Part shown: piece after piece, positions 55,649 through 64,000 of the stretch
Position numbering within the stretch: position 1 is the first letter of the stretch
How the letters are laid out: every line of letters starts with the position of its first letter
Assembly: GCA_965223165.1 (NCBI GenBank)
Contig: CBDCVQ010000020.1
Coordinates: 992,001 to 1,056,000, forward strand
DNA: 64,000 bases
Direction: 5' to 3'
Origin: JABDMH01 sp965223165
Lineage (GTDB): Bacteria > Bacteroidota > Bacteroidia > Chitinophagales > Saprospiraceae
The notes under the pieces: model-generated
What the model was told of the DNA's origin: nothing
What the model saw: the letters and a program-made list of their open reading frames with translations, nothing else
Databases searched by the model: none
Program-made: the position numbers and the translations under genes

Positions 55649-56152
55649 TTAGGAGATATGGATTTTGCGTCCGAGCAGTTCTTCCAGAAAATGGTGTAGT
55701 GTAAACGTTTCTTCAGCTCCCAGCTTCTGTCCCACCTGGCTCAGAATATAGAGGAATGCGGCAAAGCCCAATAGTACCGGCAGTACCCACAAGATATGTG
55801 CTGTCAGGCCAAGGCTCCAGCGCGAAAATCCAATGATGGCCACAAACAACGTGAGAATAGCCGTGGCCAAGTACAACAACGCAAACAGGGTCCAGACGTT
55901 TTGGTGTGGCCCATAACGGCCTTTGATCACTGTACCGACATCTTCCTCCAAAAAAGTCAGATCCAACTGCGGCGACCAATAATGTTGCTCCTCCTTCTTG
56001 ATCTTAAAGCGTACGTGACCCGGTACGAAGATCACGTCGCAGGGGGGTGTCGAGGGACGGTTTTCGATTTTACTTCTTAGCGAATCGATCAGGGTATCCT
56101 TGGGTTGATCGAGCACTACCTCAAATCGCGGCCGAATTCTGAAGCTTGTCAC
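55649..56152 (-). CDS. Hypothetical protein with two transmembrane helices
   Basis: 167 residues, unrecognised. Residues 1-85 are a soluble segment with alternating charges and FKIKKEEQHYWSPQLDL. Two hydrophobic helices span about 86-108 (TLFALLYLATAILTLFVAII) and 118-138. The C-terminal 25 residues form an amphipathic helix ending GRKIHIS. It starts 12 bp from an FNR-like site and lies divergent from the ccoI gene, so it might be regulated with the oxidase locus, but that is inference. Confidence 0.65.
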   Translation of the reverse strand: MTSFRIRPRFEVVLDQPKDTLIDSLRSKIENRPSTPPCDVIFVPGHVRFKIKKEEQHYWSPQLDLTFLEEDVGTVIKGRYGPHQNVWTLFALLYLATAILTLFVAIIGFSRWSLGLTAHILWVLPVLLGFAAFLYILSQVGQKLGAEETFTLHHFLEELLGRKIHIS

Positions 56153-56163
56153 GTGTCTAGCTT

Positions 56164-56177
56164 TTGATGGTGATCGA
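56164..56177. promoter_or_regulatory. FNR-like binding site upstream of ccoI
   Basis: TTGATGGTGATCGA matches TTGAT-n4-ATCAA at nine of ten half-site positions. It sits between the divergent hypothetical gene (12 bp away) and ccoI (about 200 bp away). FNR-type control of cbb3 loci by oxygen is well known, which supports but does not prove the call. Confidence 0.4.
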
Positions 56178-56373
56178 GTCTAAAGAAAATGTCTCCGGCT
56201 CCCGACTGATCTTCTAATATGTGTATAAGATAGGAAAATGGTTTGGCAGGGATCTGGCCCCCGAATCCGTACATGTGAACTTTCTCACAAACAATTCAGA
56301 CCATGATCAAGATCACCACCAGCTCCTACGAGGATCATCATTATCAGCGTCTCGGCACGGCTATTTTCGTCAC

Positions 56374-58779
56374 ATGATGCTTAGGACTGCAGATTCGACA
56401 GCGGTGCAGACCCAGTGCTACCATTGCGGTGATGACTGTGGGCGACATCCCGTCATGCATGACGATAAGCAGTTCTGCTGTCAGGGTTGTCGGACAGTCT
56501 TTCAGATCCTGCAGCAAAATGATCTCTGTAACTACTACGATCTCAACAAGGCGGCCGGCATCAGCTTTAAGGATCGGAGACAACAGCGGTACGAGTATCT
56601 CGACGACACCGAGGTCCAGGCAAAACTCATCGATTTCACCGACGGCATCCGGAGCCATATCCGACTGGTGTTGCCTCAGATCCACTGCTCCTCTTGTCTG
56701 TGGCTCCTGGAAAACCTCGGACGGCTGGATCCAGGCATATTGCAGTCCAGGGTAGACTTTCTGAAAAAAGAGGTCCATCTCCAATATGATCCCAGGGAGA
56801 CCGGGCTCCGCCGCCTGGTCGAGCTGCTCTCCTCGCTCGGCTATGCGCCGGCAATCCATCTGAGCGATCTCAGCGAAACCCCTGCAAGGGACGTCCATCG
56901 AAGTCTGTACTATAAGCTGGGGTTGGCGGGTTTTGCTTTTGGCAACATCATGCTCTTGAGCTTCCCCGAGTATCTGGGCCTCGACCATGCCGTTGATGCT
57001 GCTTTTGCTCGCTTTTTCGGGTATGTCAATTTGATCTTGATCCTGCCGGTCATCCTCTATTCTGCGCAGGACTATCTACGATCTGCGTATCAAGGCCTGA
57101 AGCAGCGGCATCTCAATATCGACGTACCCGTGTCCCTGGGGATTCTGGCTCTCTTCGGCCGTAGTGCCTACGAAATTTTATCGCACGCCGGTGCGGGATA
57201 TCTGGACTCCCTGGCCGGTCTCATCTTTTTCCTCTTGGTCGGCAAGTGGTTTCAGCAGAAGACCTATCATCGCCTTTCCTTTGAACGAGACTACAAGTCC
57301 TATTTTCCGATTGCCACCACCCGTAGAGATGGGCAGGCCGTCACCATCGACCAGCTTGCGCCCGGGGACGAGATTATCGTGCGGCATGGCGAGCTGATTC
57401 CGGCCGATGCTATTTTGACCGACGGGCGTGCATCCATCGACTATAGTTTCGTTACGGGCGAGTCGGCGGCGGTGGATAAAACCATCGGAGATCGGCTCTT
57501 TGCCGGCGGCCGGCAGCTGGGGGGCTTGCTCCATCTTACCGTCGTAAAAAAGGTATCCCAGAGCTACTTTACCCAACTGTGGAACGACGAGTCCTTCCAA
57601 AAAACCAAGTCGACAGGAGCGGCCAGCGAAATTGCCGATCGGGTAGCGCACTACTTCACCTATGCCATCCTTGGCATTGGTGTGGCAACTTTTGGCTATT
57701 GGAGTTTTATTGATCTGGGCCTGGCCTTTAATGCATTTACATCCGTGCTGATCGTCGCCTGCCCTTGTGCGGTCGCGCTATCGATACCTTTTACCTTTGG
57801 CAATGCCCTGCGCCTGCTCGGCCGACAGCAGTGCTATCTGAAGAATGTGGGCGTAATCGAGGCGCTGACCCGCATCACCCACATCGTCTTTGACAAGACG
57901 GGCACCATCACCCAATCCACCCATCGGTCCAAAGCCAGATCGAGCGTACCGATAAACGATGACCAACGCAGTCTGCTCCGGTCACTTGCGCATCACTCCG
58001 CCCATCCGATCAGTCGCTGGATTTATACCAGTCTGGAGGAGGTGCCGGTATTACCTGTGTCAGCATTTCGTGAGCAGACCGGGCTCGGCATCCAAGGGAC
58101 GGTGGCCGGCCATCAAGTGACGATCGGAGCCCCAGAGCTCGTCGGCCCCAGCAGTGAGTCCAAGACAGCGCGCGTGTACTTTGATATCGACGGGATTAGC
58201 CAGGGCTACTTCACGCGGGAGACCCGATACAGAGCCCATCTGCAAGAGGTGATCCAGCAACTACACCACTTTGGCATGTCCCTGTTGACGGGCGATAATC
58301 AACGAGAAAAAAGCAGCTTGGGCAGGTACTTTGGCAGACAAGCGGATCTGCATTTCCACCAAAAACCCAGCGACAAACTACATTATGTCAAAGGCCTGCA
58401 GCGCAGGGGAGAAAAGGTGCTGATGCTTGGAGATGGGCTAAACGACGCCGGGGCTTTGCAGCAGAGTGATGTCGGCATTGTCATCACCGAGAACACCAAT
58501 AACTTCACGCCCTCCAGCGACGCCATCCTGCATGCAGATCAATTCAAGAGATTGCCTCTAATCCTTCGATATTGTCGTATGGTGGTTCGTCTGGTGTATG
58601 CCGCCTATGGCATTGCGCTCTTGTACAATATTGCTGGGCTGAGTTTTGCTGTGCAGGGCTTGCTTTCCCCCGTCATCGCCGCTATACTCATGCCCGCAAG
58701 CTCGATCACCATTGTCCTTTTTGGTATCGGCGCCAGCAGCCTGGCGGGCCACCGTCTGGGACTTGCCCGCGTACAATGA
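56374..58779 (+). CDS. ccoI: Copper-translocating P-type ATPase for cbb3 oxidase assembly
   Basis: 801 residues from ATG 56374; the frame continues 51 codons upstream without family resemblance. The N-terminus has a Cys-rich metal region (CYHCGDDC, FCCQGC) and an HMA domain with IHCSSCLWLLENL. Transmembrane helices surround the metal site CPC (VACPCAVAL, near residue 466), and the phosphorylation motif DKTGT lies near 507, then GDGLNDAGAL. This layout is that of CcoI/FixI, which delivers copper to the oxidase. It begins the run ccoI, ccoS, ccoNO, ccoQ, ccoP, ccoG. A general copper exporter is less likely because of this setting. Confidence 0.93.
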   Translation: MMLRTADSTAVQTQCYHCGDDCGRHPVMHDDKQFCCQGCRTVFQILQQNDLCNYYDLNKAAGISFKDRRQQRYEYLDDTEVQAKLIDFTDGIRSHIRLVLPQIHCSSCLWLLENLGRLDPGILQSRVDFLKKEVHLQYDPRETGLRRLVELLSSLGYAPAIHLSDLSETPARDVHRSLYYKLGLAGFAFGNIMLLSFPEYLGLDHAVDAAFARFFGYVNLILILPVILYSAQDYLRSAYQGLKQRHLNIDVPVSLGILALFGRSAYEILSHAGAGYLDSLAGLIFFLLVGKWFQQKTYHRLSFERDYKSYFPIATTRRDGQAVTIDQLAPGDEIIVRHGELIPADAILTDGRASIDYSFVTGESAAVDKTIGDRLFAGGRQLGGLLHLTVVKKVSQSYFTQLWNDESFQKTKSTGAASEIADRVAHYFTYAILGIGVATFGYWSFIDLGLAFNAFTSVLIVACPCAVALSIPFTFGNALRLLGRQQCYLKNVGVIEALTRITHIVFDKTGTITQSTHRSKARSSVPINDDQRSLLRSLAHHSAHPISRWIYTSLEEVPVLPVSAFREQTGLGIQGTVAGHQVTIGAPELVGPSSESKTARVYFDIDGISQGYFTRETRYRAHLQEVIQQLHHFGMSLLTGDNQREKSSLGRYFGRQADLHFHQKPSDKLHYVKGLQRRGEKVLMLGDGLNDAGALQQSDVGIVITENTNNFTPSSDAILHADQFKRLPLILRYCRMVVRLVYAAYGIALLYNIAGLSFAVQGLLSPVIAAILMPASSITIVLFGIGASSLAGHRLGLARVQ

Positions 58780-58841
58780 TGGCTTGGATCGACTAGAGCC
58801 ATCCCTTTGCCTCCGTGGGAGATGACGAAACATACTCAAGG

Positions 58842-58859
58842 AGATGATCTTGATCATCT
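58842..58859. promoter_or_regulatory. Perfect 18-bp palindrome between ccoI and ccoS
   Basis: AGATGATCTTGATCATCT is a perfect 8+2+8 inverted repeat in the 130-bp gap. It may be an operator or an mRNA processing signal; no T-run follows, so it is not a terminator. It holds an FNR-like TTGATCAT half-site. Confidence 0.3.
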
Positions 58860-58909
58860 GGGCCGGCACCCCCCAGTTGTAATTTGGCCCTTCCAAAGTC
58901 GACGATGCG

Positions 58910-59092
58910 ATGACCATCCTTTTTGTCCTGATCCTCATCAGTCTAGCAATTGCCCTTCTCTTTTTGATTGGCTTCTTCTGGGCCGTCCGGTCCGGACAGT
59001 TTGATGATGGCTACACACCGTCTATACGTATCCTCTTTGATGATCCGCCTGCTCGGTCTACCGAGTTTTCGAGAGAATCCACCAAAGAATAA
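58910..59092 (+). CDS. ccoS: cbb3 oxidase assembly protein CcoS
   Basis: 60 residues with one N-terminal transmembrane helix (about 3-28) and the family motif WAVRSGQFDD, then a short polar tail. CcoS is needed for loading haem or copper centres of the oxidase. It lies 58 bp before ccoNO and 130 bp after ccoI. Confidence 0.92.
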   Translation: MTILFVLILISLAIALLFLIGFFWAVRSGQFDDGYTPSIRILFDDPPARSTEFSRESTKE

Positions 59093-59150
59093 GTGAGTCG
59101 CCCCATGGCCAAATCATTTGATCAAAAACCAGCGCTAATTCATATCTACC

Positions 59151-61286
59151 ATGTCCAGAATTGAACAATTCAGCTATGACAATTCGATCGTGCGAAAGTT
59201 TGCCATTGCCTCGGTGGTCTTCGGTATCATCGGCATGCTGGTCGGACTGCTCCTAGCCCTTCAATTGGTCTTTCCATCCCTCAATTTTGGGGTGCCGTAT
59301 ACCACTTTCTCTCGGATCCGGCCACTGCACACCAATGCGGTGATTTTTGCATTTGTGGGCAACGGGATCTTCATGGGTGTGTACTACTCCCTGCAGCGAC
59401 TGCTCAAGGCCCCCATGTACAGCAAGCTGCTGAGCAACATCCACTTCTGGGGTTGGCAGGCCATCATTCTCGCCGCTGCCATCACCCTGCCACTGGGTAT
59501 CACCAGCTCCCACGAGTACGCCGAGCTGGAGTGGCCCATTGACATTGCCATCGCGTTGGTATGGGTAGTCTTCGGCATCAACATGTTTGGTACCATTATT
59601 AAGCGGCGCGAAAACCACATGTACGTCGCCATTTGGTTTTACATCGCTACCTGGATCACGGTGACCATGCTGCACATCTTCAACAATCTGGAGCTGCCGG
59701 TCACCTTTATGAAAAGCTATCCGGTGTTTGCCGGCGTGCAGGATGCCCTGGTCCAATGGTGGTATGGGCACAATGCCGTAGCCTTCTTCCTGACCACCCC
59801 CTATCTGGGTCTGATGTACTATTTTCTGCCCAAGGCTGCCAATCGGCCGGTGTTCTCCTACCGTCTGTCCATCGTGCACTTTTGGGCATTGATCTTCATA
59901 TATATCTGGGCCGGACCGCACCACCTCCTTTACACTTCACTACCCGACTGGGCCCAATCCCTCGGTATGGTCTTCTCACTGATGCTCATCGCTCCTTCGT
60001 GGGGGGGTATGCTCAACGGCTTGCTCACCCTGAGAGGCGCCTGGGACCGGGTCCGCAGCGATCCTATTTTAAAGTTTATGGTGGTGGCGGTCACCGCCTA
60101 TGGTATGTCCACGTTTGAGGGTCCGATGATGTCTATCAAGGCCTTCAATGCCGTCACGCACTATACCGACTGGACCATTGCGCATGTGCATGTCGGCGCC
60201 TTGGGCTGGAATGGTATGTTGACCTTCGGTGTCATCTACTGGCTCATTCCGCGCCTGTACGGTACCAAGCTATACTCCATTAAGCTGGCCAATACCCACT
60301 TCTGGCTGGGCACCCTGGGCATAATGTTCTATGCCATTCCCATGTACTGGGCAGGGGTGACGCAGCAGTTGATGTGGAAACAATTTACGCCGGACGGCTA
60401 CCTGGTCTACGGAAACTTTCTGGAGACCGTCACACAAATCATTCCGATGTATACCCTGCGCTCCGTGGGCGGCCTGCTGTTCTTCGTCGGCTTATTTGTG
60501 ATGGTCTACAATCTGATGAAGACGGTCCGGGCGGGCTCGTTCTTGGCAAGTGAAGCCGCAGAAGCACCGGCACGCGTCAAACACATCCCGCACAAAGGCG
60601 AGGGTTGGCACCGCTGGTTTGAGCGTCGAGCCACCACCTTCTCCCTGCTGGCATTGGTAGCCGTGGTCATCGGTGGGCTGGTAGAATTGATGCCGATGAT
60701 GATGGTCGAAAGCAATGTGCCAAAGATCGAGAGTATCAAGCCTTACACTGCCCTCGAGGTCGAAGGTCGGGATATCTACATTCGCGAAGGCTGTGTGGGA
60801 TGTCACTCGCAAATGATCCGACCGTTCCGATCCGAGACCGAGCGCTACGGTGAGTTTTCCAAATCAGGGGAATTCATCTATGATCGTCCCTTCTTGTGGG
60901 GATCCAAACGCACCGGGCCTGACCTGCATCGCATCGGTGGCAAGTATCCAGATTCATGGCATTACAACCACATGCTCGATCCGGAGAGTATGTCTCCGGG
61001 CTCCATCATGCCACCGTATCCGTGGTTGATCACCGACGATCTGAATACAGCGCACACGAGCAAGAAGCTGTCGGTACTCAAGAAGCTGGGTACGCCCTAC
61101 GAGGACACCTACATCCAAAATGCGCAGCAAGAGCTCCGAAAACAGGCCGATCAAATCGGCAACAATCTGAAGCGAGACGGTGTGGAATGGCCGGAGATAG
61201 AGAAGAAAGAAATCGTTGCGCTGATCGCTTATCTACAGCGGATGGGTACAGATATCAAAAAGCTGGATACGGCAGCCGGTAATTAA
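59151..61286 (+). CDS. ccoNO: Fused cbb3 cytochrome c oxidase subunits I and II
   Basis: 711 residues joining the CcoN haem-copper oxidase and the CcoO monohaem cytochrome c in one chain, as is common in Bacteroidota. The N-terminal part (about 1-470) has twelve or so helices and histidine-rich segments (TNAVIFAFVGNGIF, WAGPHHLLYTSLP, IAHVHVGALGWNGM) that fit the haem b and haem-CuB ligands. The C-terminal part has a transmembrane helix near 505-525 and the CVGCHSQM haem c motif near residue 548, with GSIMPPYPW as the axial Met region. The protein reduces oxygen with high affinity and conserves energy. Confidence 0.95.
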   Translation: MSRIEQFSYDNSIVRKFAIASVVFGIIGMLVGLLLALQLVFPSLNFGVPYTTFSRIRPLHTNAVIFAFVGNGIFMGVYYSLQRLLKAPMYSKLLSNIHFWGWQAIILAAAITLPLGITSSHEYAELEWPIDIAIALVWVVFGINMFGTIIKRRENHMYVAIWFYIATWITVTMLHIFNNLELPVTFMKSYPVFAGVQDALVQWWYGHNAVAFFLTTPYLGLMYYFLPKAANRPVFSYRLSIVHFWALIFIYIWAGPHHLLYTSLPDWAQSLGMVFSLMLIAPSWGGMLNGLLTLRGAWDRVRSDPILKFMVVAVTAYGMSTFEGPMMSIKAFNAVTHYTDWTIAHVHVGALGWNGMLTFGVIYWLIPRLYGTKLYSIKLANTHFWLGTLGIMFYAIPMYWAGVTQQLMWKQFTPDGYLVYGNFLETVTQIIPMYTLRSVGGLLFFVGLFVMVYNLMKTVRAGSFLASEAAEAPARVKHIPHKGEGWHRWFERRATTFSLLALVAVVIGGLVELMPMMMVESNVPKIESIKPYTALEVEGRDIYIREGCVGCHSQMIRPFRSETERYGEFSKSGEFIYDRPFLWGSKRTGPDLHRIGGKYPDSWHYNHMLDPESMSPGSIMPPYPWLITDDLNTAHTSKKLSVLKKLGTPYEDTYIQNAQQELRKQADQIGNNLKRDGVEWPEIEKKEIVALIAYLQRMGTDIKKLDTAAGN

Positions 61287-61312
61287 TTGTTTGACTAAGA
61301 ATAAGAAGGATC

Positions 61313-61474
61313 ATGTCCAAATACATTTTGCAATCCATAGAAAATATTAACTGGCTGGCGATCATGCCGCTGATACTCTTCTTCGTGTTTTTTGTCGTGG
61401 TCACCGTACGGGCGATCTTGGCTAAACGGACCCTCATGGACCAAATGAGTAAGCTGCCACTGGAAGAGGAATAA
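61313..61474 (+). CDS. ccoQ: CcoQ-like small membrane subunit
   Basis: 53 residues, not in the usual size range for ORF lists: MSKYILQSIENINWLAI, then a hydrophobic helix (about 14-32, ILFFVFFVVVTV), and a polar tail ending KLPLEEE. It sits 26 bp after ccoNO and 31 bp before ccoP, exactly where CcoQ genes lie. CcoQ stabilises the oxidase complex. Sequence conservation in this family is low, so the call rests mainly on size, topology and position. Confidence 0.8.
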   Translation: MSKYILQSIENINWLAIMPLILFFVFFVVVTVRAILAKRTLMDQMSKLPLEEE

Positions 61475-61505
61475 TTCACTGACTATTTGTTCGAAAGGAA
61501 ACATC

Positions 61506-62381
61506 ATGGTAAAGAAGTTATCAATCTACTCGATCGGCCTGGTGCTCTTCGCGACTCCCACATGGACGTATGCCCAGGAAGCCGCTGCCTCAGGAAGTTC
61601 GTTCTACAGTGATTTGGGTATCTACCTCTTGGGAGCCCTGACGCTGGTCGTTGCTTTGTCTGTTGTCTTGATCCTGGTGAAGCTGTCAAATGATATTATC
61701 CGGCAGAGTGAGATCCACGTGGCGCAGATGCAGGGGCAGGAGGTAGCCGCCACCCCGGAGGGACCTCCCTTTTGGCAGACACTCTATCGCAGGCTGACGA
61801 GAGTGGTGCCGGTAGAGCGGGAGAAGGAAATCCTGCTCGATCACAACTACGACGGTATCAGGGAGCTGGACAATATTCTGCCCCCCTGGTGGTTGTATAT
61901 GTTCTATTTTTCCATTGCCTTTGGGGTGCTCTACTATGGCTACTATCACGTGGCAGGCAAAGGTCTCAGCTCGACCGAGGCTTACGAAGTAGAGATGGCT
62001 GAGGCGCAGGAATCTGTCGACGCATATCTGGCCACGCAGGCAGATTTGGTCGACGAGACCAATGTCGAAGTGCTGACCGATGAAGCCTCCCTGTCTGCTG
62101 GAGAAGTGACTTACAACACGCTTTGTGCCGTCTGCCACCTACCCACCGGAGCAGGTCTGGTAGGGCCCAATCTGACAGATCAATATTGGATTCATGGCGG
62201 CGATATCAAGGACCTTTTCCGCACGATCAAATACGGTGTGCCAGAAAAAGGCATGATCTCCTGGAGCGCCCAATTGCGACCCGCACAGATGCAGGAGGTG
62301 GCTAGCTACATCCTCACGCTGCAGGGCACCAACCCAGCTAACCCCAAGGCTCCAGAAGGCGAGCTTTATCAGCCTGAATAA
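61506..62381 (+). CDS. ccoP: cbb3 oxidase subunit III (cytochrome c)
   Basis: 291 residues. A signal-like hydrophobic stretch at 1-23 (ending TYAQ) is followed by a helix at about 37-60, the characteristic segment HNYDGIRELDNILPPWWLYMFY (near 115-136) with a second helix, and a single C-terminal haem c site CAVCH at about 207-211 with an axial Met region (KGMISW). Classical CcoP has two haem sites; the single site here is the usual Bacteroidota form. It passes electrons to CcoNO. Confidence 0.93.
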   Translation: MVKKLSIYSIGLVLFATPTWTYAQEAAASGSSFYSDLGIYLLGALTLVVALSVVLILVKLSNDIIRQSEIHVAQMQGQEVAATPEGPPFWQTLYRRLTRVVPVEREKEILLDHNYDGIRELDNILPPWWLYMFYFSIAFGVLYYGYYHVAGKGLSSTEAYEVEMAEAQESVDAYLATQADLVDETNVEVLTDEASLSAGEVTYNTLCAVCHLPTGAGLVGPNLTDQYWIHGGDIKDLFRTIKYGVPEKGMISWSAQLRPAQMQEVASYILTLQGTNPANPKAPEGELYQPE

Positions 62382-62582
62382 AATCGAGCATGCACCCCCC
62401 TACCATCTGATCGAGAGCTTTTTTGAACCCAAGTCATGCATTGGGAGAATTGTCGTGAGAAGCCAGCGTGTACGTCGGATTTGGTGAATGCCAAAGATGG
62501 CGGGCAGAATGGCTTCGCAACAGACTGTCTAATGCTTAACTTAGGTTGAACCTGACATGGTAAAATCGCGCACGCGTCAAAT

Positions 62583-63992
62583 ATGTCAACACAAAATGGA
62601 GACAGCTATCGAGATCGCATAGGCACGGTGGACCACACCAGTGGCAAGCGGATTTGGATTTATCCCAAAAAGCCCAGCGGCAGGTATTATTCTACCCGGA
62701 CGGTCGTCAGTATCCTGTTGCTGGCCCTGTTGTTTGGCATGCCCTTTATTAAGGTGCATGGAGATCCGTTGCTTTTATTCAATGTCATAGAGCGAAAATT
62801 CATCCTCTTTGGCATCGTATTCACCCCGCAAGATCTCCATCTATTTGCCTTGGCGATGATCACGTTGATGTTGTTCATCGTACTTTTCACTGTGGTGTTT
62901 GGCCGACTATTTTGCGGGTGGGTCTGCCCCCAGACCATTTTTATGGAGATGGTCTTCCGCAAGATTGAATACTGGATCGAAGGGGACGCCAATCAGCAAA
63001 AGCGACTAAATAAGGCCCCCTGGACCACCGACAAAGCGGTGAAGAAGGCCACCAAGCACGCCATTTTCTTCACCATCTCTGTGCTGATCGCCAATACATT
63101 CCTGGCCTACATCATCGGTATCGATGAGGTGTGGAAAATTGTCACCGAACCCATCTCGATGCATATGTCCGGATTTATAGCTATGCTCATTTTCTCGGGG
63201 GTGTTCTATTTGGTTTTTTCCCGATTTCGAGAGCAGGTCTGTGTGGTCGTTTGTCCCTACGGGCGACTGCAGGGCGTGCTACTGATGAGAGATTCGATTG
63301 TGGTCGCCTATGATTGGATAAGGGGTGAGCCTAGGGGAAAAATAAGGAAGGCCAAGCAGTCCACACCTGCTACTAGCCTAGGCGACTGCGTGGACTGCAA
63401 GTTGTGCGTGCAAGTTTGCCCGACAGGCATTGACATCCGAAATGGCACGCAGCTGGAGTGCGTCAATTGCACCGCTTGTATCGACGCCTGTGACATGGTC
63501 ATGGACAAGGTCGGGCGCGAGCGAGGCCTCATCCGGTACGATTCGTACAATGGCATTTCACTGGGCCGCAAGAAACTATTTACCCCTCGGGTGATGGGCT
63601 ACAGTTCGGTCCTGGTGCTGCTACTTGCGCTGCAGATTTTTCTCTTTTCTACCCGATCAGATGTGGAGGCCGTCATACTGCGCACACCGGGTATGCTTTT
63701 CCAAGAGGTGGATGAAACACACATCAGCAACCTCTACAATTTTCAGGTCATCAACAAAACCACCGAGGATGTGACGAATATCGAGTTTGTCGTGCGCGAT
63801 GGCAAAGGTGGCATTCGCACGATCGGGGTCGTGCCGCCCGCCCCGAAGCAGGCAATGTCGGAGGGCGCTTTTTTCATCGACATGGAGACTTCCTCCCTGA
63901 CTGGAAGAAAAACCAGACTGGTCATTGATGTATTTTCAAATGGCGAGAAGATCGACGAGGCAAAAACCACTTTCCTTGGACCCGCCAAATAA
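62583..63992 (+). CDS. ccoG: cbb3 oxidase accessory protein CcoG (Fe-S membrane protein)
   Basis: 469 residues. Helices lie near 40-60, 85-110, 160-185 and 195-215. Cysteine motifs are CGWVCPQT, CVVVCPYG and a double 4Fe-4S ferredoxin cluster site (CVDCKLCVQVCPTG and CVNCTACIDACDM). A further helix near 335-355 precedes an Ig-like C-terminal domain (about 365-469). CcoG is thought to act as a copper reductase in cbb3 assembly. It starts 201 bp after ccoP; ccoH would be expected just outside the window. Confidence 0.93.
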   Translation: MSTQNGDSYRDRIGTVDHTSGKRIWIYPKKPSGRYYSTRTVVSILLLALLFGMPFIKVHGDPLLLFNVIERKFILFGIVFTPQDLHLFALAMITLMLFIVLFTVVFGRLFCGWVCPQTIFMEMVFRKIEYWIEGDANQQKRLNKAPWTTDKAVKKATKHAIFFTISVLIANTFLAYIIGIDEVWKIVTEPISMHMSGFIAMLIFSGVFYLVFSRFREQVCVVVCPYGRLQGVLLMRDSIVVAYDWIRGEPRGKIRKAKQSTPATSLGDCVDCKLCVQVCPTGIDIRNGTQLECVNCTACIDACDMVMDKVGRERGLIRYDSYNGISLGRKKLFTPRVMGYSSVLVLLLALQIFLFSTRSDVEAVILRTPGMLFQEVDETHISNLYNFQVINKTTEDVTNIEFVVRDGKGGIRTIGVVPPAPKQAMSEGAFFIDMETSSLTGRKTRLVIDVFSNGEKIDEAKTTFLGPAK

Positions 63993-64000
63993 AATATCAT

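Noticed and set aside
59118..59125. TTGATCAA before ccoNO as an FNR site
   Set aside because: The half-sites lack the four-base spacer of an FNR site, so this is only an 8-bp palindrome.

Overview
The window looks like a chromosomal segment of a Bacteroidota bacterium, most likely near the Saprospiria/Saprospiraceae. This rests on several features: secreted proteins with C-terminal type IX secretion (T9SS) sorting domains, a TonB-dependent receptor translationally coupled to a DUF4249 lipoprotein, a fused CcoN-CcoO cytochrome oxidase, FtsX-type permeases with a prefix domain, and candidate promoters with the TAnnTTTG -7 element. Base composition is close to balanced. No rRNA, tRNA, CRISPR array or intact insertion sequence was found.

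Layout. 1-13.8 kb: an outer-membrane receptor/lipoprotein pair, alanine dehydrogenase, serC with a coupled atypical SDR protein, an overlapping trio (exported GH109-type protein, methylmalonyl-CoA epimerase, TSUP permease), then a minus-strand run (exported esterase-like hydrolase, lipoprotein metallopeptidase, YceI, GNAT, QueD). 14.4-18.5 kb: B12-dependent ribonucleotide reductase, AlkA-type glycosylase and an SRPBCC protein. 18.7-21.3 kb: ECF sigma factor, two small membrane proteins and an Hsp20 chaperone, split by an 870-bp decayed stretch. That stretch holds a 32-bp-period array, a DUF4143 ATPase relic and a palindromic element. 21.4-34.7 kb: one 4,436-residue T9SS surface protein whose middle is built from 1,869-bp near-identical tandem super-repeats.

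34.9-43.7 kb: a complete reductive pyrimidine degradation set (hydA, beta-ureidopropionase, preT, preA). A nested hairpin repeat array of about 530 bp follows, then an NCS1 permease with an unusual inserted soluble domain and a GT39-like membrane glycosyltransferase. Together these genes would import uracil or thymine and convert it to a beta-amino acid, CO2 and ammonia. 44-56 kb: a mixed accessory stretch with a small FN3/T9SS protein, a decayed trypsin-like protease, a ManD-type dehydratase, an EamA transporter, an arylamine N-acetyltransferase, a PadR/FtsX permease pair, a lipoprotein with two VOC domains, and an outer-membrane barrel.

56.3-64 kb: a cbb3 oxidase locus (ccoI, ccoS, ccoNO, ccoQ, ccoP, ccoG) encoding a high-affinity terminal oxidase with its copper supply and assembly factors; an FNR-like site lies upstream of ccoI.

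The least explained items are the giant repeat protein, the nested hairpin array at 39.9-40.4 kb, the 32-bp-period array at 19.75 kb, and the periplasmic insertion in the NCS1 permease. All calls come from reading the sequence; no database search was run.
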